NCBI GenBank assembly: GCA_963749115.1 | Contig: CAVVLP010000007.1 | Span: 122,363-186,362 of the forward strand | Length of the DNA stretch: 64,000 bases | Direction: 5' to 3' | DNA from: SZUA-36 sp963749115 | GTDB lineage: Bacteria; Pseudomonadota; Gammaproteobacteria; Xanthomonadales; SZUA-36 | Shown here: one piece after another, positions 27,921-36,460 of the stretch | Layout: each line of letters begins with the position of its first letter | Position numbering within the stretch: the stretch's first letter is position 1 | Position numbers and translations under genes: made by a program | Notes under the pieces: generated by a model | What the model saw: only the letters and a program-made list of their open reading frames with translations | Databases searched by the model: none | What the model was told of the DNA's origin: nothing

Positions 27921-29029
27921 GCATGCTGCCTTTTACCCGGCCATCGCTCGGTGAGGAGGAGTTCAGCGCGGTTCAGGAAGTACTACAGTCGGGTTGGATC
28001 ACCAGTGGGCCACGTGTTATTGAGCTGGAAAAAAATCTAAGTACCTATATTGGCGGCGGTGTCGATGTCCGTTTATTCAGTTCCGCCACGGCTGCAATGG
28101 AAGCAATTCTTATCGCCAAAAATATTGGCCCCGGTGATGAAGTCATCGTACCCGCCATGAGTTTTGTTGCTTCAGCCAATGTCGTCTTACGCACTGGTGC
28201 AACACCCGTTTTCGTAGATGTTGGTCTCGAAAGCCGCAATCTCGATGTAGATATGGTCAGCCCGGCTATCAGCGAAAAGACCCGTGCCATCATGCCGGTG
28301 CATTTTGCTGGTATGCCGGTTGATATGTCGCCCATCTACGATTTGGCAGCCAGCAAAAACCTGCTGGTACTGGAAGATGCTGCACAAGCCATCGGCACCA
28401 GCTACCAGCACCGGCAAATCGGTTCACACGGGAACCCGGTGTCATTCAGTTTTCATCCCAATAAAAATATGACCACCATTGAAGGTGGCGCGGTCGCTTC
28501 AAATGATCCGCAACTGATCAAGCAACTGGAGTCCATTCGTTTCCATGGGATATCCCGAAACGAAAAAGGGGAGATGCTGGTTGAAGCCTGGGGTGGAAAG
28601 ATGAACATGCCCGACGTGAACGCCGCTATCGGCTTGGTGCAGTTAAGAAAACTGGATGGCTTCAATGCCAGGCGTCGCCTGTTGGCTGAGCATTACTTCA
28701 AGCAGTTGCCGCGTCACCCCGCATTGGTGCTACCGGCAGATGCACCTGGTCATAGCTGGCATATGTTCTGTATTTGCCTGGACTTTGAATCCCTGGATAT
28801 GAGCCGGGAAGATATTCTCGATATATTCAAAACGCATGACATCTTGCTTGGTATGCACTACCCGGCGATGCACCTGTTTGGATTGTATCGTCAACTCGGT
28901 TATAAGCGGGGTGATTTCCCCACCGCAGAGCAGATTGGAGATCAGACCTTTACCCTGCCGCTTTTTCCGGCGATGACAATCGATGATGTAGACCGCGTGG
29001 TCACGGTTTTTAACAAGTTGCTGGTATGA
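27917..29029 (+). CDS. arnB: UDP-Ara4O aminotransferase ArnB (DegT/DnrJ/EryC1 family)
   Basis: 370 aa PLP-dependent aminotransferase. MLPFTRPSLGEEEFSAVQEV and GWITSGPRVIELEK start the fold; EDAAQAIGTSYQ and the PLP-lysine region FSFHPNKNMTTIEGGAV follow; the end has FPTAEQIGDQTFTLPLFPAM. Converts UDP-4-keto-arabinose to UDP-L-Ara4N using glutamate. Overlaps both neighbours by 4 bp, indicating translational coupling within the arn operon. Confidence 0.93.
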   Translation: MSMLPFTRPSLGEEEFSAVQEVLQSGWITSGPRVIELEKNLSTYIGGGVDVRLFSSATAAMEAILIAKNIGPGDEVIVPAMSFVASANVVLRTGATPVFVDVGLESRNLDVDMVSPAISEKTRAIMPVHFAGMPVDMSPIYDLAASKNLLVLEDAAQAIGTSYQHRQIGSHGNPVSFSFHPNKNMTTIEGGAVASNDPQLIKQLESIRFHGISRNEKGEMLVEAWGGKMNMPDVNAAIGLVQLRKLDGFNARRRLLAEHYFKQLPRHPALVLPADAPGHSWHMFCICLDFESLDMSREDILDIFKTHDILLGMHYPAMHLFGLYRQLGYKRGDFPTAEQIGDQTFTLPLFPAMTIDDVDRVVTVFNKLLV

Positions 29030-29979
29030 GCAGACACACCGACGCAGCGACCAGCGCTGTCGTGTTTGCATATCACGACATCGGGGTACGCTGTCTCGAA
29101 GCCTTGCTTGAGCTGGGTATTGAAATCAGGTTGGTGGTTACACATCAGGACAATGAATCAGAACATATCTGGTTTGACAGTGTTGCAGAGGTAGCACAAA
29201 GGAACAAAATTGCGGTTATCACACCGGAAAATGTAAATTCGGCTACCGTGATTGAGCATGTTTCCCGATGTGACCCGGACTATATTTTTTCCTTCTATTA
29301 CCGTCAGATGCTTGGGCAGAAGTTGCTCGATATACCAGCCAGCGGTGCTTTCAACGTGCACGGCTCCCTTTTGCCGAAATACCGCGGACGTGTACCTGTT
29401 AACTGGGCCATCATTCATGGCGAGAGAGAATGTGGCGTGAGTCTGCACAGAATGGAAATCAAACCGGACGCCGGAAATTTGCTGGCCCAGGCGGCCGTTT
29501 CCATCCTGGGCAATGACACTGCATATGATGTCTTTCAAAAACTCAAATGTGCTTCTGAAACCATGTTGATGGAGGTTATTCCCCAAATGCTCAAAGGGCG
29601 TGTTCTCGAAACACCGCTGAACCTGGAGCAAGGCAGTTATTTCTCAGGCAGAAAACCGGAAGATGGACGAATCGACTGGAGCTTGCCGGCAGGTGATATC
29701 CACAATTTAATACGTGCGGTGGCACCACCCTATCCCGGTGCTTTCTTTGATATCGGTTCGCATCGCATCGAGGTGCTCGGTAGTTATATCAGGGGTGAAC
29801 AGGCTCGTTTCAGCAAACCCTGTATATATTTCGAAGATGGAAATTTTCAGGCGGATTGTTCCGATGGCCTGCGGTTCATGATTACACACCTGGTCATTGA
29901 CGGATCAAAAGCTGACCCGGCCCTGTTCCTTCAGACTTTCGGGCAGCACTTGGAGCTTGACGGGGCAAACGGCTCATGA
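29026..29979 (+). CDS. arnA_FT: UDP-L-Ara4N formyltransferase (stand-alone ArnA N-terminal domain)
   Basis: 317 aa, equivalent to the N-terminal transformylase half of enterobacterial ArnA. The N-H...D catalytic set is seen: FNVHGSLLPKYRGRVPVNWA (Asn, His) and KPDAGN (Asp). It transfers a formyl group from 10-formyl-THF to UDP-L-Ara4N. The C-terminal OB-like subdomain (PPYPGAFFDIG, IEVLGSYIRGEQARF) is present, but the dehydrogenase half is encoded separately at 31939-32985. Gene symbol is descriptive. Confidence 0.9.
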   Translation: MSRHTDAATSAVVFAYHDIGVRCLEALLELGIEIRLVVTHQDNESEHIWFDSVAEVAQRNKIAVITPENVNSATVIEHVSRCDPDYIFSFYYRQMLGQKLLDIPASGAFNVHGSLLPKYRGRVPVNWAIIHGERECGVSLHRMEIKPDAGNLLAQAAVSILGNDTAYDVFQKLKCASETMLMEVIPQMLKGRVLETPLNLEQGSYFSGRKPEDGRIDWSLPAGDIHNLIRAVAPPYPGAFFDIGSHRIEVLGSYIRGEQARFSKPCIYFEDGNFQADCSDGLRFMITHLVIDGSKADPALFLQTFGQHLELDGANGS

Positions 29980-30875
29980 AGCAGGTTGTTCTAAAGGTAG
30001 ATGTTGATACCTATCTCGGCACACTCCATGGGGTACCGGCACTGCTGGAGCTTTTTGAGCGTTTCAACGTCAAGGCAAGTTTCTTGTTCAGTGTTGGCCC
30101 GGACAATACAGGCAGAGCCATACGCCGGGTTTTCAGAAAAGGCTTTTTGCAAAAGGTCGGTCGCACTTCGGTTGTCAGCCATTATGGATTCCGGACATTG
30201 ATGAATGGTGTGCTCAAACCGGGGCCACACATTGGCAAGAAGGCGGCGTTTGTCATGCGATGTGTCGCTGCGGCGGGTCACGAGGTGGGTATTCACTGCT
30301 ACGACCATGTTCGATGGCAGGATTTCGTCGCCGCTAAGGACCTCAAATGGACACAGCGTGAAATGGATAAGGCGCTCGGGGCCTTCAAGGATGCTGTCCG
30401 GATGTCCCCTCAGACCATTGGTGCTGCAGGTTGGCAAATTAACCGTTTTGTCATTGCACTGGAAGAACAAATGGGTTTTAGCTATGCCAGCGATGTGCGC
30501 GGGCGCGAGCCGTTTTTCCCCAGCATGGAAGGGGTAAGTTCCAACTGTGTTCAGCTGCCCACGACACTGCCTACACTTGATGAAATCATAGGTTCAGATG
30601 GTATAGACTCTTCTAATTGCTGGGAAACCATCCTGGAAAAAAGCCGGGAACAACTTCCCCACGGACACGTTTATACACTGCACGCGGAGTTGGAGGGTAT
30701 GAAATTGATACCGGTTATGGAAAAACTGCTTGAGCAATGGACCTTATCCGGATTTGAGTTTGCGACCCTGGAGCAACTCCATGCTTCGCTGGATCATTCA
30801 ACGCTGCCGAAGCGGGAAATAACCTGGGATGAAGTCGACGGCAGGTCCGGTTTACTTGCTGTTCAGGCAACTTGA
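29976..30875 (+). CDS. arnD: 4-deoxy-4-formamido-L-arabinose-phosphoundecaprenol deformylase
   Basis: 299 aa polysaccharide-deacetylase (NodB-like) fold. KVDVDTYLGTLHGVPALLEL carries the D-x-D metal motif, SFLFSVGPDNTGRAIRRVF, GHEVGIHCYDHVRWQDF the H-x3-5-H site, and SPQTIGAAGWQINRFVI. ArnD removes the formyl group from the lipid-linked sugar at the membrane. Overlaps the formyltransferase gene by 4 bp. Confidence 0.92.
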   Translation: MKQVVLKVDVDTYLGTLHGVPALLELFERFNVKASFLFSVGPDNTGRAIRRVFRKGFLQKVGRTSVVSHYGFRTLMNGVLKPGPHIGKKAAFVMRCVAAAGHEVGIHCYDHVRWQDFVAAKDLKWTQREMDKALGAFKDAVRMSPQTIGAAGWQINRFVIALEEQMGFSYASDVRGREPFFPSMEGVSSNCVQLPTTLPTLDEIIGSDGIDSSNCWETILEKSREQLPHGHVYTLHAELEGMKLIPVMEKLLEQWTLSGFEFATLEQLHASLDHSTLPKREITWDEVDGRSGLLAVQAT

Positions 30876-30914
30876 GTCAGGATCGACATTATCTGGGCAC
30901 ACGGGAGTTCTCAA

Positions 30915-31931
30915 TTGAACGCTGATACTAAGAAAGACATACAAAGTCAATTGGTCGATCTGTCCGTTTTGATACCGGTGTACAACGAGCAGGAAGTGCT
31001 TGGCAAACTGTTTGAGCGTTTATACCCTGTGCTGGATGCGTTGGGACGTACCTATGAGGTTTTGTTTGTGAACGATGGTAGTTCGGATAATTCAACTGCC
31101 ATCCTTGCGCAACAGTTCGAGGAGCGGCCTGATGTGACCCGGGTGGTATCCTTGAGCTCAAATGCCGGTCAGCATGCGGCCCTGATTGCAGGCTTTGAGC
31201 GCACCCATGGTAATTTCATAGTTACACTTGATGCGGATTTACAAAACCCGCCGGAGGAGATTCCGGCTATCGTCGCGGAGATGGACAAGGGCTTTGATTA
31301 TGTCGGTTCCATCAGGGCATCGAGACACGATAAGGCATGGCGGCATGTGGCGTCGCGCATGATGAACTCCTTACGTAAAAAGATCACCAATATACATATG
31401 ACCGATCAGGGTTGCATGTTGAGGGGCTATAGCAGAGATATAGCCCTGGAAATTGCCGTTTCCAACGAATCCCGCACATTCATACCGGCACTGGCATATT
31501 TGTATGCAGCCAGGCCGACGGAAATCACGGTCGCACACGAAGAGCGTGCGGCCGGACAATCCAAGTACTCCCTGTTCAAGTTGATCCAGCTTAATTTCGA
31601 CCTGGTGACCAGTTTCTCATCCATACCACTGCAATTGATCTCATTTACCGGCATCGTTGTTTCAATGATTTCGCTTTTGTTCGTTTGCTACCTCGCCTAT
31701 CGCCGCATATTCTACGGTCCGGAAGTCGAGGGTGTATTTACCCTGTTCGGTATCACCATTTTCCTGATGGGGTTGTTGCTGTTTTCAGTCGGTATGCTGG
31801 GTGAGTACATCGGGCGTATCAACGGCCTGGTGCGCAGAAGGAAGCGTTTCCGCGTTGCGAGTGTGCTGGAGGCAGGTGAGAGTGTAAAATCGCCTGGTGA
31901 TGAAACAAAATCATCATCCAAACCGACTTAG
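30915..31931 (+). CDS. arnC: Undecaprenyl-phosphate Ara4FN transferase ArnC (GT2)
   Basis: 338 aa. GT-A domain: LSVLIPVYNEQEVLGKLFER, EVLFVNDGSSDNS, D-x-D-like TLDADLQNPPEEI and the DQGCMLRGY region; two C-terminal TM helices (PLQLISFTGIVVSMISLLFV; FGITIFLMGLLLFSVGMLGE). Transfers Ara4FN from UDP to undecaprenyl phosphate on the cytoplasmic face. TTG 30915 is taken as start, with GGAG at 30903-30906. About 40 bp after arnD. Confidence 0.93.
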   Translation: MNADTKKDIQSQLVDLSVLIPVYNEQEVLGKLFERLYPVLDALGRTYEVLFVNDGSSDNSTAILAQQFEERPDVTRVVSLSSNAGQHAALIAGFERTHGNFIVTLDADLQNPPEEIPAIVAEMDKGFDYVGSIRASRHDKAWRHVASRMMNSLRKKITNIHMTDQGCMLRGYSRDIALEIAVSNESRTFIPALAYLYAARPTEITVAHEERAAGQSKYSLFKLIQLNFDLVTSFSSIPLQLISFTGIVVSMISLLFVCYLAYRRIFYGPEVEGVFTLFGITIFLMGLLLFSVGMLGEYIGRINGLVRRRKRFRVASVLEAGESVKSPGDETKSSSKPT

Positions 31932-31938
31932 GAAGACC

Positions 31939-32985
31939 ATGAAAATTTTGATCCTCGGTGTTAACGGCTTTATCGGCCATCACCTGTCAAATAGAATTCT
32001 CGCAACCACGGACTGGGAAGTCTATGGAATGGACAGGCTGTCCGACCGCCTTGCTGACGAGATGTCACACGAACGGTTTCATTTTTTTGAAGGTGATATC
32101 ACGATTAATCGTGAGTGGATCGAGTACCACATCAAGAAGTGCGATGTCATATTGCCGTTGGTGGCCATCGCTACACCGGCAACCTATGTGACCAATCCTC
32201 TCGGTGTGTTTGAGCTGGATTTCGAGGCCAACCTGGCGATTGTCAGGGCCTGTTTGAAATACAACAAGCGCGTGGTGTTCCCATCGACCTCCGAAGTCTA
32301 CGCAATGTGTGAAGACGAAGCTTTTCACCCTTACGAATCGAACCTGGTGCTGGGGCCAATTGCAAAACCGCGATGGATTTACTCCTGTGCAAAGCAGTTA
32401 TTGGACCGTGTGATTGCTGCCTATGGCCAACAGGAAGGTCTGAAGTACACACTATTTCGTCCCTTCAACTGGATTGGCAGCGGACTGGATAGCCTGCACA
32501 CTCAGAAGGAAGGCAGTTCACGGGTCGTGACGCAATTCCTCGGCCACATTGCACGTGGTGAAGACATTAAACTGGTGGATGGTGGCTTGCAGAGACGCAG
32601 TTTCACCGATGTCTCGGATGGGATTTCAGCCCTGGTGAAGATCATCGAAAACACGGATGGGATTGCCGATAGCAAAATCTATAATATCGGAAACCCGGCA
32701 AATGATCTTTCCATCAAGGAATTGGCAGACCTGATGCTGGAAATGTCGTTTAACTACCCGGAATACGAGTCACAGGCCCGCAAGGTCAACATTGTTGAAG
32801 TGACCTCGACCGATTACTACGGGAAGGGCTATCAGGATATCAAGAAACGGGTACCTTATATTGGCAATACCTGTGAGGAGTTGGACTGGGCCCCGACGGT
32901 TGACGTAAAAATAGCCTTGGGCAAAATCATGGACACCTACCGCCATGAAGTCGCTTCTGCGCGGGCGTTGCTGGATCACAATTAG
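31939..32985 (+). CDS. arnA_DH: UDP-glucuronate decarboxylase (stand-alone ArnA C-terminal domain)
   Basis: 348 aa extended SDR: MKILILGVNGFIGHHLSNRI NAD motif, VFPSTSEVYAMCEDE, catalytic Tyr-Lys in YSCAKQLLDRVIAAYG, and LFRPFNWIGSGLDSL. It corresponds to the C-terminal half of ArnA, oxidising and decarboxylating UDP-glucuronate to UDP-Ara4O. ATG 31939 follows AGGAAG. Separate from the formyltransferase half, with arnD and arnC between. No UDP-glucose dehydrogenase gene follows in the window. Confidence 0.93.
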   Translation: MKILILGVNGFIGHHLSNRILATTDWEVYGMDRLSDRLADEMSHERFHFFEGDITINREWIEYHIKKCDVILPLVAIATPATYVTNPLGVFELDFEANLAIVRACLKYNKRVVFPSTSEVYAMCEDEAFHPYESNLVLGPIAKPRWIYSCAKQLLDRVIAAYGQQEGLKYTLFRPFNWIGSGLDSLHTQKEGSSRVVTQFLGHIARGEDIKLVDGGLQRRSFTDVSDGISALVKIIENTDGIADSKIYNIGNPANDLSIKELADLMLEMSFNYPEYESQARKVNIVEVTSTDYYGKGYQDIKKRVPYIGNTCEELDWAPTVDVKIALGKIMDTYRHEVASARALLDHN

Positions 32986-33011
32986 AGGAAGAACCGGCTT
33001 ACACAGTTCGT

Positions 33012-33887
33012 CTATTTCCTGAACCACGAGTTCATGCTGAAGGTGATGGCGGTGAATTGACCGTCGGAACTGAACTGGTACCCCATGCCAAGCCGGTGAA
33101 TATCAAGAAACCAGAGTTTAAATGGACGGTTACGCAGGCTCACCTGCAGGCCAAGCTCTACCTGATCCTGTATCGGATCAAAGGTCCCATCAGGCAAATT
33201 GAAATGGAGTTCATTACCCAGAAATGAGTACATGAAGGTCCAGTGGAGATCAACCGGCTCTCCGTGGAATGTCACCTTGTTCAGGGGTTGCCGTAACTCG
33301 GTACCAACCTGGGCGACAGCAAGGTGGTCAGATCTGCCTTCATCGGGTGTGTATCCTGCGTAATAGAGGCCCGCGAGCAGGGACCACTGGTATTTTTTTG
33401 CAGGAAATGTATAGCGGCTTTTGACTCCTGCGTAGTAAATCCATGCGGAATCATCGTTTCTCAGATCCGAACCCCAACCCACATGTGCGAGTGTCCTTAA
33501 ATACCACCTTGGGTTGATGGGAATTTCCAGTTCGACACCGGGGGTCAGGCTTGCTGTCGCGAAATTATCATTTTCAATGATGCCCCCGAGGTCTTCAATG
33601 TCATGCAACCCGACCGTAACCGGGTACCTGATCTCCACCCCCAGCTTTCGTGATCCGGATTCGGTCAGCGAAGATGTCCGCAAGGTTTGCCTGATGGGAG
33701 CTTTTACTACGAATACAGAGCGGGTATCTTCTACCTGGTACCAGCCTGTTCCGAAAAAGGATGAATAGGCCCAGTGAACCGGCTCAAAAACGGTTTTTGC
33801 CTCCGCAGCGAGAGAGTCAGTGATGGAGATAAGCAGAAACATCAGGAATGTAAAGGCTTGTTGTAATTTTCGGCGGGGTGATCTCAT
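33012..33887 (-). CDS. Predicted outer-membrane beta-barrel protein, function unknown
   Basis: 291 aa. Signal peptide (basic RSPRRKLQQ then AFTFLMFLLISITDSLA), then strands such as VFEPVHWAYSSFFGTGWYQ, WYLRTLAHVGWGSD, WSLLAGLYYAGYTPDEG, and a terminal FTAITFSMNSWFRK ending in a basic residue rather than Phe/Trp. An even spread of amphipathic strands suggests an 8-12-strand barrel. I recognise no named family. Convergent with the arn operon, whose last stop is 26 bp away, so a lipid A-related role is conceivable but unsupported. Confidence 0.6.
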   Translation of the reverse strand: MRSPRRKLQQAFTFLMFLLISITDSLAAEAKTVFEPVHWAYSSFFGTGWYQVEDTRSVFVVKAPIRQTLRTSSLTESGSRKLGVEIRYPVTVGLHDIEDLGGIIENDNFATASLTPGVELEIPINPRWYLRTLAHVGWGSDLRNDDSAWIYYAGVKSRYTFPAKKYQWSLLAGLYYAGYTPDEGRSDHLAVAQVGTELRQPLNKVTFHGEPVDLHWTFMYSFLGNELHFNLPDGTFDPIQDQVELGLQVSLRNRPFKLWFLDIHRLGMGYQFSSDGQFTAITFSMNSWFRK

Positions 33888-34032
33888 TTCACGAAAAACC
33901 TTAGGTCATTCCATGCGCTTAAAGTAACAAAAATCAGGTGTTGAGGGTGAGGTTTTTATAGGCCAGTTGGGCAGCCAAGGATGTGCGGAATAACTTCAGA
34001 GTTGCCACGCCAATTATTCTTGATCGGTGGGG
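33888..34032. other. Gene-free stretch upstream of the barrel gene
   Basis: Part of a 613-bp gap (33888-34500). This segment should hold the promoter of the minus-strand barrel gene; I see no clear hexamers and no coding frame. The remainder of the gap holds the palindrome at 34033 and the tandem repeats at 34223. Confidence 0.4.
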
Positions 34033-34149
34033 GAGTCGAGGTGATGTGGTATGTCGCTTCAGGACACGTCATAAACCCCTCCCTGGGGACTCGGTCGCGA
34101 CGTCCTGTCGCTCACGGTCCTGAATCAACATACCACACCCCCTCGACTC
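34033..34149. repeat. Palindromic repeat element, copy B
   Basis: 33-bp inverted arms at 34033-34065 and 34117-34149 (29 of 33 positions pair) around a 51-bp core. Read on the minus strand the core begins CGTGAGCGACAGGACGTCGC and GACCGAG, nearly identical to copy A at 2196-2222. The second internal hairpin has CCCC/GGGG where copy A has TACAT/ATGTA, so the stem is kept while the bases differ. No coding sequence. Confidence 0.85.
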
Positions 34150-34222
34150 AGTGCGAAAGCATAGAGTAATGGCTTCTGACAGATGCACGTCGTTTGACGC
34201 AAAAGCTGGGGTTATGTTCAGG

Positions 34223-34484
34223 ATGAACGGTATGCCGCGGGCGCAGGACGCGCAGGAGCGGCGTCTCCCAAGTTAGCACTGCATTTCCGGAGAAGGTGAG
34301 ACCGGGAACCGGTCGAGAGGCTGGCCTGGGCCATGAACGGTATGCCGCGGGCGCAGGACGCGCAGGAGCGGCGTCTCCCAAGTTAGCACTGCATTTCCGG
34401 AGAAGGTGAGACCGGGAACCGGTCGAGAGGCTGGCCTGGGCCATGAACGGTATGCCGCGGGCGCAGGACGCGCAGGAGCGGCGT
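34223..34484. repeat. 110-bp tandem direct repeat, 2.4 copies
   Basis: Unit starts at 34223, 34333 and 34443 (each ATGAACGGTATGCCGCGGGC...), with an exact 110-bp period; the third copy stops after 42 bp at 34484. The first two units look identical by eye. Each holds a potential hairpin, GCCGC ... GCGGC, and an ACCGGGAACCGGT palindrome. 110 is not a multiple of three and no frame reads through sensibly, so it is non-coding. It lies just beyond the 3' end of batD. Confidence 0.9.
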
Positions 34485-34500
34485 GTGTCAGCCTGGCAAA

Positions 34501-35806
34501 CTACTTTGATGGATTAAGCGGAACCAGAGAGTTTTTTGACTGATCAGTCTTTCGTTGATGTATCTTTCGCCGAGCGCTTTGCAAGGCTCCAAACAGGCCG
34601 TCTCCACGCCAATCACCCTCCGATGAGACCAGAGCCTCCTGAAGTCGCCTGAGTTCGGTTGCCAGGTGGTCGTCGTTAAGCATCCGGCCGAATTCAGTCA
34701 GTGTGGCGGGTCGTGTTTGTGAGCTGCTCGTGCTCGCCCAACTCGCTATCCAGTTGTGAATGGCTGAATGGGCTTGTGAGGCCTGGTTGTTCTTGCAGGC
34801 TTTTTGCAGTTCGGCAAAGGCCGATTTTTCGTCGTTGATTCTGTTGAACAGTGGGCTTGCGACCGAAACGCAGCCAAAGTATGCCGGCCAGGCCGGTCAG
34901 AAAAAGAAATAATACTGGCCACGAATTGCCGGAGCTCTGCTTGTCGTTTTTAACTGTCCCAACCACGGATTCTTCCTCCGATGGCAGGATATCCAGACTC
35001 AAGCCCGGGACGATCTGCTGTTTCAGTTCACGATTGTCCGGGTCCCACCATTGGAAACGAATACCCGGGATTTCATAGGTGCCAGGTTTTTCAACGACCC
35101 AGGTAATGCTGTCAATACGCACACCGGTGAGGTCGCCACGATCGGTCTTGTCGTTGATTTCAGGTGTCTGCGGATAGCTTGCCAGTCCTTCTGCCCGGAA
35201 TACAGGTAGCGGTGGAAGCAACATGGCTGAAATGTCAACGGCACGTCGGCTGACCGTCAAGGTGACTGCATCACCTGTTTTTGTGATGGCCCTTGCCGGT
35301 TGCCAATCGTGCTCGAGGTCAAAAGAAGTGGTTGTCACTACCAGGTCACCCGGCTTTGCACCCGGTGGCAGTTTGACCGTCAGTTCCAATGGTTCGGTCT
35401 GAAACTCAAATGCCTTTTCTTCGCTGCCAAATCCTGCGGAAGTAGTGAAACGTACATTAATAGATGGGATTTCCAGTTGTCCCGCCTTTTGTGGATAAAG
35501 CGCCAGCGGGTAGCGCACAATTTGCCAGTCCTGACCGTCGATCTTCTCGGTCAACTTTACTGTCGTGGTATCGGTTTGCATCAGGAAGGCACCATCCACT
35601 TCCGGCAGGTTGAAATGCGAGTTGGAGAAGCTGAAGCCGGTCGTTTTCAAATCCAGGTCCAGAGTGACTTGCTGTCCAGCCCAAATATCCTGATCCTGTT
35701 CAACGCTGATACTCACACCAGCCCTGACTTCATTGTCCTGGGCAAGAAGAGAAAGCGGCAACAGCAGACCGCTCAGTAGAATGAATGTGCGCAAGTGCTT
35801 ATTCAT
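34501..35806 (-). CDS. batD: BatD-like oxygen-tolerance protein, one frameshift
   Basis: Signal peptide (NKHLRTFILLSGLLLPLSLL), beta-sandwich extracytoplasmic domain (VRAGVSISVEQDQDIWAGQQ; LPEVDGAFLMQTDTT), a TM helix near SSGNSWPVLFLFLTGLAGIL, then a cytoplasmic tail. The open frame goes wrong after FGRKP; one base removed near 34858 gives LFNRINDEKSAFAELQKACK, HNWIASWASTSSS, TEFGRMLNDDHLATELRRLQ and a stop at 34501, the usual BatD tail. Corrected length about 434 aa. Last gene of the moxR-bat cluster; ATG overlaps the TPR gene end. Confidence 0.82.
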
Positions 35807-36456
35807 TACCGTCTTCTGCGACTTCTCCAGTTGAGGTGTTTTCTTGTTTTGCCAACTGGTAATTGAACCGCACCGCCAGGAAATCAGCCGGTCGTGTCTC
35901 CACTTTGCGTAACCACATCGCACGCATGGCATCCTCACCCATTTGCTGGTCCGCTGCATCGATCACTTGTTCGCTGGATGATTTATTGACCCGGCCGGTA
36001 TCGTCAAAAACGATTTCATCGGCCTCCAGTTGACCGCCGGTACCTCCATAGTCATCTTCGGGTGGCGCCAGTGCCTCTTTTCGCAGAGATAGCGATTTGC
36101 AGGTTTTGTTCAGCCTCTTGCCAACCGGGTCGCTTGGAAAGCGCGTTTTGATACGCTTCAATTGCCGTTTCATATTGACCCAGCATGATAAAAGCATTGC
36201 CACGGTTGTAGTTTGCTTCAGCGCTAACGGAGCGGCCCAGTACTGAAGCGGCGCTTTCAAAATCTCCTGCCATGAACAGCGCCGTGCCGATTCTTTCAGG
36301 TGTTGTGAATTTGCCCGCCGCCTGCTGGTAATCACCCTGCTCCATGAGACGCTGGCCCTGTTGGTCGGGTGTAAACCACAGGTCTGCCCACTCGAAGGCC
36401 ATTGCCGGCGAAATTTGCGTCAGCAATAGAATCAATAGGGGTAGCCTGATACTCAT
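35799..36456 (-). CDS. TPR-containing protein of the bat cluster, one frameshift
   Basis: N-terminus in one frame: signal/TM segment SIRLPLLILLLTQISPAMA, FEWADLWFTPDQQGQRLMEQ, TPR helices (NYNRGNAFIMLGQYETAIEA, YQNALSKRPGWQEAEQNLQI). C-terminus one frame over: APPEDDYGGTGGQLEADEIV, MWLRKVETRPADFLAVRF. One extra base near 36080 joins them to about 218 aa. Equivalent to the TPR subunit next to the VWA proteins in Bat operons; probably a periplasmic or membrane-bound scaffold. 4 bp after the second VWA gene. Confidence 0.82.
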
Positions 36457-36460
36457 TTAC

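Noticed and set aside
34148..34444. 98-aa minus-strand ORF across the tandem repeats
   Set aside because: The 110-bp period changes frame in each unit, giving different translations of the same DNA; composition is unlike protein.
34223..34484. CRISPR array
   Set aside because: The 110-bp units are contiguous with no distinct spacers and no cas genes are near.
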